Of a stretch of DNA of 64,000 nt, positions 1-9,834 are shown piece after piece (the stretch's first letter is position 1; each line of letters opens with the position of its first letter). The notes below the pieces were generated by a model. That model was not told where the DNA came from, did no database searches, and was given only the letters and a program-made list of their open reading frames with translations. Made by a program: the position numbers and the translations under genes. The stretch comes from Choristoneura fumiferana (Eukaryota; Arthropoda; Insecta; Lepidoptera; Tortricidae), in the NCBI RefSeq assembly GCF_025370935.1, contig NC_133494.1, forward strand, positions 5,863,840 to 5,927,839. The letters run 5' to 3'.

Positions 1-650
1 CAACAAAAGTGACGCGGAGATTTTTTTTCGAAAAAACGTCGAAAGTGCTTGTTCGATTTCAGGGGTAAGTAGTGATTATTTTAAACTGGTTGTTTTTTCA
101 TACGATAGGGTAATCTTTTCCACGCAAGTGGCATGTATTATTATGTTCAAAATGTCGTTATTTCACCATGAGAAATGATTTTTTGTTTAAAATACGTTAC
201 ACTTTCGTTACGATTACGTTACATTTTTACAAAATGCTACGTATTTTTACATAACGTAACGAAAAAATGTGGTAAAAGGAAGTGCACACAGAAAAATTCT
301 AACTTACACCAGTTTATTATTATGTTTCCAATGACATAAATTTGAATCTGTATTTGTACTTTAATGCGTTTGTTTAAATATAAATAATCTGTAGGTGCAA
401 GGATCGGCACAAGAGAATTGTGGTGGGTTCTGTGTTCACGTCCTGCTCACATGCATAGCGTATTTAAAGTGAGAGACAAACGGAGAGATTCACTTACCTA
501 CTTAGTTCATTTTTCAGATACGTTATCTAATGAGAATATTAACCAGTATGATCTAGGCTTTATAAAAAATTACGTTACGTTTTATGGTAACGTCACGTAT
601 TTTTTTATGTTATTTCTATGTCACATTGGTCAAAATTGGCGGCCTTACCC
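1..650 (+). mobile_element. Partial copy of the GGGTAAGG-ended DNA transposon
   Basis: The sequence is homologous to the reverse complement of 7020-8871 and ends at GGCCTTACCC (641-650), the terminal repeat of that family. The opposite end lies before the window. Compared with the complete copy it lacks an internal segment of roughly 650 bases that includes a nested retroposon. No open reading frame in it is believable as a gene. It carries the CGTTAC-rich segment (about 187-262 and 575-600). Confidence 0.75.
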
Positions 651-1213
651 ACGTGCAAAATTGAGTGGAAAATTTTGCGAATTCGTTCATTGAATTTCTT
701 GCTAGTACTGAGGGTTAAAATTTCTGTTCGCCTGGTGTGTAGAGCCCTTAAGGTCGAAATTCTCGTCCCAGCATTAGAACTATTTGACAGGCGAATCAGA
801 AAGTTACGTTTAATTTGAATCTGTTGGCACTTAACATGGGTCCTAGGCGTTTAACAAATAATTTGATTATTGTGAAATAGTTCCAATTTCATGCCAATCT
901 TTCTATTTAGGCTGCTCCCTTTTCACATAATGTAGAAAATTAATGGTCTCTATATTATGTGAAATAACTCTTCTTTGGGCAGTCGGGTAAAAACACAGCT
1001 GTCCCTTTAGTTATATAATTTCGATTTATATAATTGGCATCAGCGATGTGAGATTATTATATGCAGGGACATGATTGATGAATATTGGAATATTAAAAAA
1101 TATTCATTCAGTTACATATGGTTCCAACGAAAGACTAATGCGTCGGTTGAAATGCCGATATCATGGTGAGTTGGGACCATTTCGTGACAATTTATCTCTA
1201 TTTCCGTTTTTTA

Positions 1214-1502
1214 GGGTTCTAGTCAAAATTACAAAAACGGTATTTTACTACCTATATTATGTACCTTATAGTTTTCATCCGTCTGTATGTCACCACGCAT
1301 TTTACTCAAAACTGCAAGACTTATATTCATGGAATTATGAAAAAACCGTTTTGAGTTACTGTCGCAAAATTGCGCTTTTCAACAAAAGGACGTATGTGCT
1401 AATGAGATATGTACGCCTTTTGCTCCCTAGCTTTCTTTTTGTAGTGACGGCTACGGAACCCTACACTGTGAGTATGCTTGCATGCTCTTGGTCGGTTTTA
1501 TT
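1214..1502 (+). repeat. Decayed 'agggttccg' spacer repeat
   Basis: It begins with agggttctagtcaaaatt, ends with gctacggaaccctac and a 'catgctcttggtcggtttt' tail, and keeps the order of the better copies at 43882-44533 and 58487-59093. The middle is strongly diverged. The same decayed copy is in block C (about 16463-16760). Confidence 0.55.
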
Positions 1503-1520
1503 ATCTTTTTAAAAAACCTT

Positions 1521-1625
1521 AAGGGGAAATGTGATGCCGTCTCCGTCTATTCGAACATAAAAATAGAGACGGCATCACACCTAACCGCCAGTTAACACTA
1601 ATCAATTAATGGTGAAACAGCCCCT
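1521..1625. mobile_element. Truncated GGGGCTGTTTCACC foldback MITE
   Basis: The central hairpin (gtgatgccgtctccgtctat and its complement) and the right arm ending in ggtgaaacagcccct match the complete element at 36393-36533. The left arm is deleted after AAGGGG. An equivalent copy lies at 16775-16880. Confidence 0.7.
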
Positions 1626-1716
1626 AAATGTCACGAATAATGTTTTCTCCCTTTTATTTATAATTATATTTATTTTTGATTAAAATGTCGATAACCCAAC
1701 ATATTTTGTTCTTAAT

Positions 1717-1816
1717 NNNNNNNNNNNNNNNNNNNNNNNNNNNNNNNNNNNNNNNNNNNNNNNNNNNNNNNNNNNNNNNNNNNNNNNNNNNNNNNNNNNN
1801 NNNNNNNNNNNNNNNN
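1717..1816. other. Assembly gap (100 N)
   Basis: This is a run of exactly 100 N, the conventional placeholder for a gap of unknown size. The left contig ends inside a block duplicated elsewhere in the window. Confidence 0.99.
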
Positions 1817-1859
1817 TTATAATATAACACATAGCATTGATAGCCCTGAGCAGCAGACA

Positions 1860-1911
1860 GAAATGGCAAAAACTAAAGGGTTCCGTTTTTGCCATTTTGG
1901 TCCGGAACCCT
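1860..1911 (-). repeat. Fragment of the 'agggttccg' spacer repeat
   Basis: Read on the minus strand, it shows agggttccggaccaaaatgg followed by the cggaaccc element that starts this repeat family. Only the first 50 bases or so are present. Confidence 0.6.
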
Positions 1912-2450
1912 AATATTTACCACTGGTGGCGTAAAAACGTCTTTGAGTCTTCTCAATTAGTCAAGTACAGTCAACAAAAAGTACAGTCAGCAAAAAAAAA
2001 ATTATAAAAATGAAATCTTGATGGTTAGTCATTATAGCTATAAAGTGAATAATTTGTTTGTTTGTGTTTTTCTAAGCGTAGCGTTTAAAGAGGAAATCAT
2101 AAGTAATTGCACAGTTAGTACCTAACTTAATAATGTGTTTGTACGTTTCAGTATAAACAATAAACACACAGAGTGGTGTGAAATAACTCTCAGATGCCAG
2201 CGAAAGCTACATTGTCGTATCGTAAGGTTCTGTTGTTATTGTCCTGTTGCCAACTTTCATTATGATTTGTGGTTATTGTAGTAAGGTTTATATTTCCAAA
2301 CATTGTCTAAAATTGTTACTAGGCAATAAATTCAAATAAGGGGTCAAGTCACCAGTAATTCTCTACTCGGACTTATTTAGCAACGATAAGATATTCATAA
2401 GTTTAAGCGTTTCGCAATCAAAAGTAATTCGCCGTACCATGTTGATGCCC
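1912..2450. other. Intergenic, no gene seen
   Basis: This is AT-rich sequence with a short tacagtcaacaaaaagtaca motif at about 1965-1998. That motif also ends the repeats at 5581-5880 and 48645-49065. No coding signal is visible. Confidence 0.5.
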
Positions 2451-2454
2451 TGTC

Positions 2455-2680
2455 TCATCATCATCATCATGTCAGCCGAAAGACGTCCACTGCTGGAATA
2501 AGGCCTCCCCAAGGCTCTCCACTCAGACCGGTTTGTGCTTCCGCATCCCCGCGATCCCGCGATCTTAACCAAGTCGTCGCTCCATCTTGTTGGAGGCCTA
2601 CCAAGTACGAGCGTCTACCGGTCCGCGGACGCCATTCGAGAACCTTCAGAACCCATCGGCTACAGTCCTGCGAGCTGCGT
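2455..2680 (-). pseudogene. Decayed 3' end of an RTE-like non-LTR retrotransposon
   Basis: On the minus strand this is the same sequence as 25290-25538: the last 70 or so codons of an endonuclease/reverse transcriptase polyprotein, then a (GAT)n tail that reads catcatcatcatcat on the plus strand. Small deletions break the frame, for example around the 'DLVKIAGSR' region. The element is a dead, 5'-truncated insertion. The class assignment rests on family knowledge of lepidopteran RTE-type ends. Confidence 0.7.
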
Positions 2681-2689
2681 GCTGTCTGT

Positions 2690-3390
2690 CTGTATGAAAT
2701 ATTAATTGTTAGGCAGACTTGCTCAAAGATTGAATGATGTAATAATGATGATGCTGTGATGATAGGTTAAGTGCTAACCTAGGGTTAACGATTTAATTTT
2801 TAACCCTAGACCAAAGACGCTTGCAAGCCTTCAAAATACGTAGTACCTACCTACTAGAAACTAATTTTACAGTTTCATTTTTTTTTTTTATTTAACTGGC
2901 GTACGTAATTACGCTGACAAGGTGATAATGCAGTTATTATACAAACCTTTACATTTAACATAAAAACCGGTTGACGTTTTTTTTGTCTATCTATATCCCT
3001 CCTGGAGTTATTGTAGGAATCAGCGTCAGTGATAGATCATTTTATTAAAATTATCGCATTTACAATTCTTCAACATATAAAGTTACTTGGTGTGTAGAGT
3101 AATACAGCAGGTAGGTATATATATGTATACATGAACAGCTTTTTTTGATGCAACATCATTAACATCATACCACTGTTCGGACAATAGACCTCCAGTTGTT
3201 TCGGTTGGAAGTTAGAAAGGGGCGACACATTTTTTTACTTTCGGAGTGAATTCTCCGAAATATTCACTTTATCAAAAAATAGTTTTACAAACCCGTATTC
3301 ATTTGCAAATACCTATCCAGATATCCCTAACATAGGGTGGAAGTGAAAAAAACATCCCACTTTACGTGTATCGAGATACCCTAATTTTAT
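2690..3390. other. Intergenic, no gene seen
   Basis: AT-rich sequence without recognisable coding or element structure. Homopolymer runs and degenerate repeats are present near 2879-2890 and 3150-3200. Confidence 0.4.
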
Positions 3391-3391
3391 T

Positions 3392-3545
3392 TTATTTATT
3401 TATTTTACCAATTTGTCGGCTTGACTGATAAGTATATTCATGCAAATTGCAGCTTTCTACTACTAACGGTCTCTGAGCTTAGCCGCGGACAGAGGACAGA
3501 CATAAAGAAAACTATAAGGGTTTCTAGATGACTACGGACCCTAAA
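3392..3545 (-). repeat. Partial copy of the gtagtc-type 'agggttccg' repeat
   Basis: The minus strand reads agggtccgtagtcatctag, then tatagttttctttatgtctg, then the tagaaagctgcaatttgcat region. This order recurs at 46661-46799 and 25119-25237. It is a sister of the longer family at 43882-44533 and non-coding. Confidence 0.6.
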
Positions 3546-3879
3546 AAGAACAAATTGACTAAATTCCGAAAAATATGTCTTATCTGATTACAAAAGTATT
3601 CCATTTGAAAAGGTATTTTAAAAAGTATTTTCCAACTTACAATCATGCACGGTTAGCATTTATAGGCAGGTAGTTCAAATTTGCTTACTCGACAGCTCTC
3701 ACTTTAAATAACCTGTAACGCTAGTTTTGCTTCATGTTAGGTAACGCTATGAATACTTAATCGGACTTGCTATATTTTTGCGCATTGAATTATACAACAG
3801 ACGAAGTTAGTCATACTTAGTGTTGCTATATAAATGGCTATAGTCCAGGAGTGAAAATGAAAGATAAATCAAGGTTACA

Positions 3880-4098
3880 TCGATACACTTACTAATATTA
3901 TAAATATGAAAGTGAGTTTGTCGCTGTTATGCGTTATCAACTGAACTGATCGCCATGAATTAATATAATCATCATTATATACATATTTAAGACCAAATTT
4001 AATAGAATATTCATTTTTCCCGAAAAAAAATACTGTTTCTGAGAGCGCGTGCGATAAACTAATTATTTGCAGAAAAAGTCGTGGGCAACAGCTAGTCT
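3880..4098 (+). mobile_element. Degenerate Helitron-like unit
   Basis: It opens with ttactaatattataaatatg and closes with gtcgtgggcaacagctagt, the same ends as the units at 39182-39620. The body is largely diverged. Helitron assignment is inferred only from the CTAG-type terminus. Confidence 0.4.
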
Positions 4099-4099
4099 T

Positions 4100-5107
4100 A
4101 ATAATTGAAGAGCACTTACTATGTAAATCTTTTGACGTAAATTTTGGTATGTGATCACCGTGGCTCTCTTCTCAGAAGGCATCAGATCAGCCCGCATTAG
4201 GGCTACCACGTTCTTCCATCAATTTATAAGTAGAGTTTAATCTGTCCGACTGGATTTCCCAATTTTTTCACGTTTTCATATCCTAAAGTGGCCGGATAAG
4301 GCTCCAGGCTCACTGCTTCGTAAATATTGCTCATAAATGTATTTAGAGACCCGCATTATCGTCTACTCGTCGCTTTATGTCCTTTTTTACGTCTTGGTAA
4401 TCCATGCGACGTATTCGCCGCGTAATTTGCGAGGAACCCTCATTTTACTGCCGTTGCCATGACAACGGCGTCGTGCCTCTACAAATAAGTAAGGATAAAT
4501 GAGCTTATATACCTACACGCTGTTATAGACTCGAATATATATTTATTAACATTAAAACACGAGTTACATAACAATCCTAAAGTATTAAATCCTAAAGACA
4601 TTTACATTACGCAACTATTTTATGCAGCTAGCATTAGGTACATTGCAGCGTTTGATTGGCCACTTGTACAGGTCAAGCCGTGAAGCCAGACGAGCGTATT
4701 TTTTTGAGCTGTGAGTCGCTCATTTTGAGTCGCCGTGTGGCACAAATTAGACTTTTGTACAGAACCAGAAATTACTGGTCCAAAAATACGCGGCTCAAAA
4801 AATTACGCTCGTTGCCCTTACAATCTACTGCTAGCATGTAAAATAAGTTGTACAGTTAAATTCGGCTTGAGAATTTGAGGACGCTACTGATTTTTTTTAG
4901 AACAGCTATGACGTGGGGTTAATATTTATGTTGGGCAGTGAGAGAATTTGGAGTCGCAAAATGTAGTGGATTTGGCGGGAAGCGAATGGTTACAGCGCTA
5001 CGCCACTTATCAATAAAAACGTAAGATAATAGAGTAATTTTACCATGATTACTGCGAGTGTGACACTTGCAATTATATAACAAAAATAGTGATCACAAAA
5101 TGGCAAT
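4100..5107. other. Intergenic, no gene seen
   Basis: No splice-flanked coding stretch or repeat with clear ends was recognised. A 61-codon open frame at 4656-4841 has no family resemblance and is treated as chance. Confidence 0.4.
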
Positions 5108-5880
5108 GTTTTTACAAGTTTTTATTTAGTTTCACCTGTCTGTCTGTCACCTGCGTCTGACTGTCTGTAATCAAATCTTGCAAGTTAAATTCGACCAAAT
5201 TATTGAAATTTGGCATGCAAAAATGTAGTTTGGGTGACAATACAAGTACAGTCAGCAAAAAAAGACTTAATGATTTTTTTACCAAAAACTTATTAAAAGC
5301 TTGCAGGTGGTAGGACCTTGTGCAAGGTCCGCTCGGATTGCTACCACCATCTTGCTCGCTAATCCTGCCGTGAAATAGCAGGGCTTGCACTGTTGTGTTT
5401 CGGCGTGGAGATCAAGACAGCCGGTGAAATTACTGGCACTTGAGGTATCCCATCTTAGGCCTCTAGGTTGGCAACGCATCTGCAATCCCCCTGGTGTTGC
5501 AGGTGTCTATGAGCAGTGGTAATCTCTTACCATCAGGAGACCCACTGGTTCGTTTACCATCCAGTCAAATAATAAAAAATAACTTGCAATGTACCTATGT
5601 TTAATGTATGTAATGACGTATGTGCGGGTCAAATCTTGCAAGTTAAATTTGACCCACTTTTAGTGGTCGGATTGTCTTGAAATTCGACATAGGTATTTAT
5701 GTAAATTAAATAAATAAATAAATATCATGGGACACAATTGCGTGACAATACAATAAATTGGAAATGACATCCTGCCTGTTAGTCCGGCCAGGATCGTCTC
5801 CGCAGGCATGTAAAATGTTGTTTGGGTGACAATGCAAGTACAGTCAACATAAAGTAGAGTCAGCATAAAAACCTAGTATT
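5108..5880 (+). repeat. 'tcaaatcttgcaagttaaat' repeat interrupted by a retroposon
   Basis: The host repeat runs through about 5108-5304 and resumes at 5581-5880. It matches the host repeat at 48320-49065, sharing the segments acaagttttatttaac, ttgaaatt(t/c)gg and acagtcagcaaaaa. It is non-coding. A second family (5305-5580) splits it, just as a member of that same second family splits the copy near 48.4 kb. Confidence 0.65.
5305..5580 (+). mobile_element. SINE-like retroposon, 'ccatccagtc' family
   Basis: The unit begins ggtggtaggaccttgtgcaa, runs through aggcctctaggttggcaacg and ends ccatccagtc followed by an A-rich tail (aaataataaaaaat). Related copies lie on the minus strand at 7389-7652 and 48440-48644, each with a poly(T) at the corresponding end. 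The oriented A tail indicates retroposition. No A/B box was identified, so it may be the end of a longer LINE rather than a SINE. Confidence 0.75.
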
Positions 5881-6092
5881 AAAAAATATTTTTATACCTA
5901 CCAGAACTTTTGTTTGCCTTATGTTTATATATTACACAGAGAAACGCTGGGGGTCAAACTGGAACTAATGCTGCAATCTTGCCATGTATTCGTTTAGCGG
6001 TAATACCACTATCCTGTTTTACCACTAGCTGATAAGTTGCTGACATTTTATGCAACACATATCCGGGATGCCGTCTATCTTTATTATAAGAA

Positions 6093-6389
6093 TAACAAAA
6101 AAATTAAACCGCCGAAAACACTGAAAAGCAAAAAATTATTAAGTTAAATACTTAGGTATATGTAAGTAAAGTATACCTAGGTACCAGATTGAAGTCGGTG
6201 CCTCAGCACTAGTCAGGGGCAGCGGACCTATAGACGTCTACCTGATGGGCTTCTATCACTCCTCCTGGCTCGTGCTGAGGCACCGACTTCAAACTGGTAC
6301 CTAGGTATAGGTACTTTACTTATATATACCTAGGTATTTAACTTTATTATTTTTTGCTTTTATTTTTTCGGCGGTTTAATTTTTTGTTA
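6093..6389. mobile_element. Long foldback (palindromic) element
   Basis: The left arm (from taacaaaaaaattaaaccgc at 6093) and the right arm (ending at 6389) are inverted copies of about 110-120 bases each. They include matching gaagtcggtgcctcagcac segments next to a GC-rich loop of about 60 bases (6214-6275). No coding capacity is apparent. This is a MITE-like foldback of unknown superfamily, and no target duplication was established. Confidence 0.8.
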
Positions 6390-6984
6390 AAAAGTTTTTA
6401 TTTTATACCTTTGTCTCACCCTTTGGGTATTTTTTTTCCAAATGTATATAATAAGTACATACTTCAAGGTATACCCTATCCAATAAAAATAGAATTATGA
6501 AAATCGCAATACTCTGTAAAAAGTTATGCCTGGTCATACAGTACAATCAGTGACTGAACAATCAATCATCCTCTGTTTTCCTACCCTTAGGGGTAGGAAT
6601 ATTTTTCCAAATTTTAATGGGACCACCCTGGGGGTATACGCTTTCCAATAAAAAATAATTATCAAATCGGACTACTATGTAAAAAGTTATGCGTGGTCAT
6701 ACATAAATAAGAATATACGCGTCGACTTGAGAACCTCCTCCGTTATTTTCGTCGGTTGAAAATAGCATCATAGCATCATACATATATATGTTATACAGTA
6801 CCTATCCCCCTCTCCCGGCAATTCGCCTATCTAGATCGATTGAATTTTTCCGCGTGGGAGTGCGTGTCATCACGTGGCGTTTATAAGGTGAGCATTGGGC
6901 GGTTTTAGTAAAATTATTAATTGTTCCTATAAATTTCTAGTGAAAATTATAATACTTACTAGAAGTATAAAAAATACGAGGTTA

Positions 6985-7019
6985 AGAATCATCATCATCA
7001 TCATCATCCCAGCCTATTT
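6985..7019 (-). mobile_element. 3' tail of the split tRNA-derived SINE
   Basis: The (cat)n run and cccagcctattt are the (GAT)n tail end of the SINE whose body continues at 8872. The DNA transposon 7020-8871 separates the two parts. Confidence 0.8.
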
Positions 7020-7388
7020 GGGTAAGGCCGCGAATTTTAACCAATGTGACATAGAAATAACATAAAAAAAATACGTGACGTTACCATAAAACGTAACGCA
7101 AATTTTTATAAAGCCTAGATCAAACTGGTAAAAATTCCCATTAGATAACGTATGTATAATAAAAAAATACAAGTCAAATAATAAAGTGAAGTTTTTATTT
7201 TTACTAGAACTTTCTGACGATACTGATCTTAAATCTGTCCTATATGAAATCTATAGAGCTAAACATGAGAATGTGGAAGTAGAAGTACCCTCTAGTTGAC
7301 GAACATCTTTCCAAAAGTGTATCTTTACATGCCTCTCTAACACTGACAATAAGGTGCACATTTATAAGCATAACGAATTTGGATGTGG

Positions 7389-7652
7389 TTTTTTTTTATT
7401 CGACTGGATGGCAAACGATCAAATGAGTAAGAGATCACCACCGCCCATAAAAATCTGCAACGCCAGGGTATTGCAGACGCGTTGCGAACCTAGAGGCCTA
7501 TGATGGGATACCTCACGTGCCAGTAATTTCACCGGCTGTCTTACTCACCACGCTGAAACACAACAGTGCAAGCACTGCTGCTTCACGGCAGGATTAGCGA
7601 GGAAGATGGTGGTAGCAATCCGGGCGGACCTTGCACAAGGTCCTACCACCTA
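7389..7652 (-). mobile_element. SINE-like retroposon, 'ccatccagtc' family, nested
   Basis: This is a minus-strand copy of the unit at 5305-5580. The poly(T) at 7389-7397 is its A tail, and ccttgcacaaggtcctacca marks the other end. It sits inside the DNA transposon, within a segment of about 650 bases that blocks A and C lack, so it probably arrived after those copies diverged. Confidence 0.8.
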
Positions 7653-8333
7653 GTTGTGAGCATGCTTGTGACTTCGACTGTACAAGCTATTAAATACCTC
7701 AAAGAAATGTCCAAAACCCTAAATCACAGGTTTTACCAATTTAGGAAGTAGTATCTTAGTTAAGTGGACAATGTAAAAAGATGTTTTTGGAAATAAATTA
7801 TTATGATTATTAAGTTTAGGTAACAAATGAACTAAGTAGGTAAGTGAATCCCTCCGTTTGTCTCTCACTTTAAATACGCTATGCATGTAGCAGGACGTGA
7901 ACACAGAACTCGCCACAATTCTCTTGTGCCGATCCCTGCACCTACAGATTAAAATTTATTTAACTTCAAAATATCCATCTAACTAACTTACTGTGCGTGC
8001 AGTCATTGGAAACCTAATAATAAACTGGTGTAAGTTAGAATTTTTCTGTGTGAACTTCCCTTTACCACATTTTTTCGTTACGTTATGTACAAAATACGTA
8101 GCATTTTGTAAAAATGTAACGTAATCGTAACGAAAGTGTAACGTATTTTATACAAAAAATCGTTTATCATGGTGAATAACGACATTTTGAACATAATAAC
8201 ACATGCCACTTACATGGAAAAGATTACCCTATCGTATGAAAAAACAACCAGTTAAAAATAATCACTACTTACCCTTAAAATCGAACAAGCACTTTCGACG
8301 TTTTTTCGAAAAAAAACCTCCGCGTCACTTTTG

Positions 8334-8528
8334 ATGGCTGTTTGTCAACAAACTGATGAGATTTTTTTATCTCATCGATGTTGCCCTATTAGAGTATTAG
8401 TTGCCAGTGTACAAAAACAAATTTCTACCGAAATTGGCGTTAAAGGTAGCCTAATTAAGCGTCACCTAAGTATTCGTAACGAAAACGTGGTTTTTTGGCA
8501 CGTGAAAAGAAATAAATATAAAACATGA
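8334..8528 (+). CDS. Unknown ORF of the GGGTAAGG transposon family
   Basis: The frame encodes 64 residues starting MAVCQQTDEIFLSH and ending near KRNKYKT. The start is the first ATG; an upstream in-frame TTG was not used. The copy at 15001-15249 (minus strand) is 82 residues long and nearly identical over the shared part. It runs on past the point where this copy has a premature stop (TGA at 8526-8528), so this one looks truncated. The middle is basic and rich in K/R and Q, with no zinc-finger or DDE pattern. I do not recognise the family. Many differences between the copies are conservative or silent-looking, which hints at past coding constraint. It could equally be the 5' exon of a longer transposon gene, because a possible splice donor lies nearby in the opposite orientation only. 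Confidence 0.4.
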   Translation: MAVCQQTDEIFLSHRCCPIRVLVASVQKQISTEIGVKGSLIKRHLSIRNENVVFWHVKRNKYKT

Positions 8529-8871
8529 AAATTATTTGATTATCATGATTCCGCAATCGGTAGGACTATCGTTATATCATAAAATTTTGTTTAAACAAAA
8601 TCATGATCATGAGAAGTTAAATAGCATGAAAATAATAAGGTATTAAGTACTCGTGGTCAAAAAAAATAGTCAATTTTCGTTACGTTTTGGACGGTAATAT
8701 ATTTTATTATTTTTTTAAAAGGGTTTAAATCAATTATCTCATTTGCGACCTTGAGAGTTTATATCGTGTCATATAATAAAAATAAAATTAAACCTCTAGG
8801 TGTTATCAGTTTTTTTTATCAGCGTTCCAAATTTGAAACGTCCAAATTGGTCAAAATTCGCGGCCTTACCC

Positions 8872-9170
8872 ATTTACGTCCCGCTGCTGGACACAGGCCT
8901 CCTCTCGTAATGAGAGGGCTTGGGCCGTAGTTCCCGCGCGGGCCCAGTGCGGATAGGGAACTTCACACATACCATTGAATTACTTCACAGGTGTGTGCAG
9001 GTTTCCTTACGATGTTTTCCTTCACGCGAAAGCTCGTGGTAAATTTCAAATGTAATTTCGCACATGAGTTTCGAAAAACTCAGAGGTGCGGGACGGGTTT
9101 TGAACCCACGAACCTCTGCTTGAAAGGCGATAAGTCAAACCACTGGGCCACCACGGCTTCCTCCTCCTCC
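8872..9170 (-). mobile_element. tRNA-derived SINE (5' part), split by a DNA transposon
   Basis: On the minus strand the unit starts with a tRNA-like head (9160-9084). It then passes through the cgaaactcatgtgcgaaatt region and ends tgtccagcagcgggacgta next to the insertion point. The remaining tail is at 6985-7019. I recognise this as a common lepidopteran SINE with a (GAT)n tail. A short plus-strand copy of its 3' end follows at 9205-9293. Confidence 0.85.
9084..9160 (-). repeat. tRNA-like SINE head with A and B boxes
   Basis: The minus strand shows TGGCCCAGTGG, an A-box match, and about 40 bases later GGTTCAAAACC, a slightly decayed B box. This is an internal RNA polymerase III promoter. 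It is part of the SINE, not a functional tRNA. Confidence 0.75.
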
Positions 9171-9204
9171 TTCGGTTGATTAAGAATAATTAATGATTAT
9201 GTAT

Positions 9205-9293
9205 TAGAACTATGGCCCAAGCCCTCTTGTTCTAAGAGGAGGCCTGTGCCCAGCAGTGGGACGTATATAGGCTAGGATGATGATGATGATGAT
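9205..9293 (+). mobile_element. 3' fragment of the same SINE
   Basis: The segment runs actatggcccaagccctctt to ggctaggatgatgatgatg and matches the 3' end of the neighbouring SINE in the opposite orientation. It shows what the SINE looks like without the transposon insertion. Confidence 0.8.
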
Positions 9294-9832
9294 GTATTAG
9301 AAATGAAGTCCACGAACATCTTTTCACCATCCCAAAATGCCCAACCTACAATGTGTATAAATGTAATAAGTACTATTAGAATATTGCTCAACTTTAAAGT
9401 TAAACTCGAAAATGTTGGAAAGAAGTTTGCATATACCGAATTTAATATGAGACCTGGGTAAGTTACCAAAGTTAGCGTTTGGGCTACAAATAGGTCAACT
9501 AGTTTATAGGCTCTAAAACGGACGTAGGTGGCTAAAGAAAGTTTGGCGTATTTTATTAAAAGCGGATTTTTACCCAGAGAATTTCCTCTATTGCTCGTCG
9601 GGAATCTAAAAAGGTCTATTCGAGAGAAAATAAGGAATCCTATCCTTATCTCTTGTTTAAGATTAAAGAGATTTTGAGGAAAATAATATTTTCCTAAATA
9701 TATTATATTTGCTTGATCTTTTATTATGTTTGCTGGCGACTGCTTTTGATTATTGATGACGTTTTTATAAATAACCTTCAATATCTAACTAATTTATTTC
9801 CAATGCGAAATAGTAATAACTTATTTTTTTTT
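9294..9832. other. Intergenic; one long unrecognised open frame
   Basis: The minus strand is open for 169 codons (9781-9272), rich in I, L and F, and ends in serines encoded by the SINE (GAT)n tail. It has no motif I can name and no supporting homologue in the window. It is probably chance in AT-rich DNA or a decayed membrane-protein fragment. Confidence 0.3.
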
Positions 9833-9834
9833 AG

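Larger units (their letters stand above)
1..1716. repeat. Block A: near-identical copy of 15247-16970
   Basis: This block matches 15247-16970 base for base over its whole length and differs mostly by single- and double-base indels, for example near 364, 1000, 1293, 1404, 1470 and 1554. It contains the end of the transposon family described at 7020-8871 (to about 650), a stretch with no recognised content, a decayed copy of the 'agggttccg' repeat (about 1214-1502) and a truncated foldback element (1521-1625). It starts at the window edge and stops at a 100-N gap. The indel-dominated differences and the adjacent gap suggest either a very recent duplication or an assembly artefact. Confidence 0.9.
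7020..8871. mobile_element. Complete DNA transposon, TIR GGGTAAGG, TSD ATTT
   Basis: The two ends are 25-base terminal inverted repeats starting GGGTAAGGCCGCGAATTTT with a single mismatch between them. The flanks carry ATTT at 7016-7019 and 8872-8875. Removing the element and one ATTT restores an intact SINE (cctatttacgtcccgctg), so this is a real insertion of 1852 bases. It holds a small ORF (8334-8528), a nested retroposon (7389-7652) and a CGTTAC-rich segment (8085-8150). A 4-base duplication and a G-rich end would fit the Sola group, but nothing resembling a transposase is visible. It is probably non-autonomous, and the superfamily is open. Confidence 0.9.

Noticed and set aside
418..693. 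91-codon open frame repeated identically at 15666-15941
   Set aside because: The identity is explained by the 1.7-kb duplicated block. In the third family copy (7020-8871) an inserted segment of about 650 bases and several differences interrupt it, and it crosses the transposon terminus, so it is not a gene.
9272..9781. 169-codon minus-strand open frame
   Set aside because: No motif, no splice context, and its C-terminal serines come from a SINE (GAT)n tail. Length is unremarkable for AT-rich DNA on that strand.
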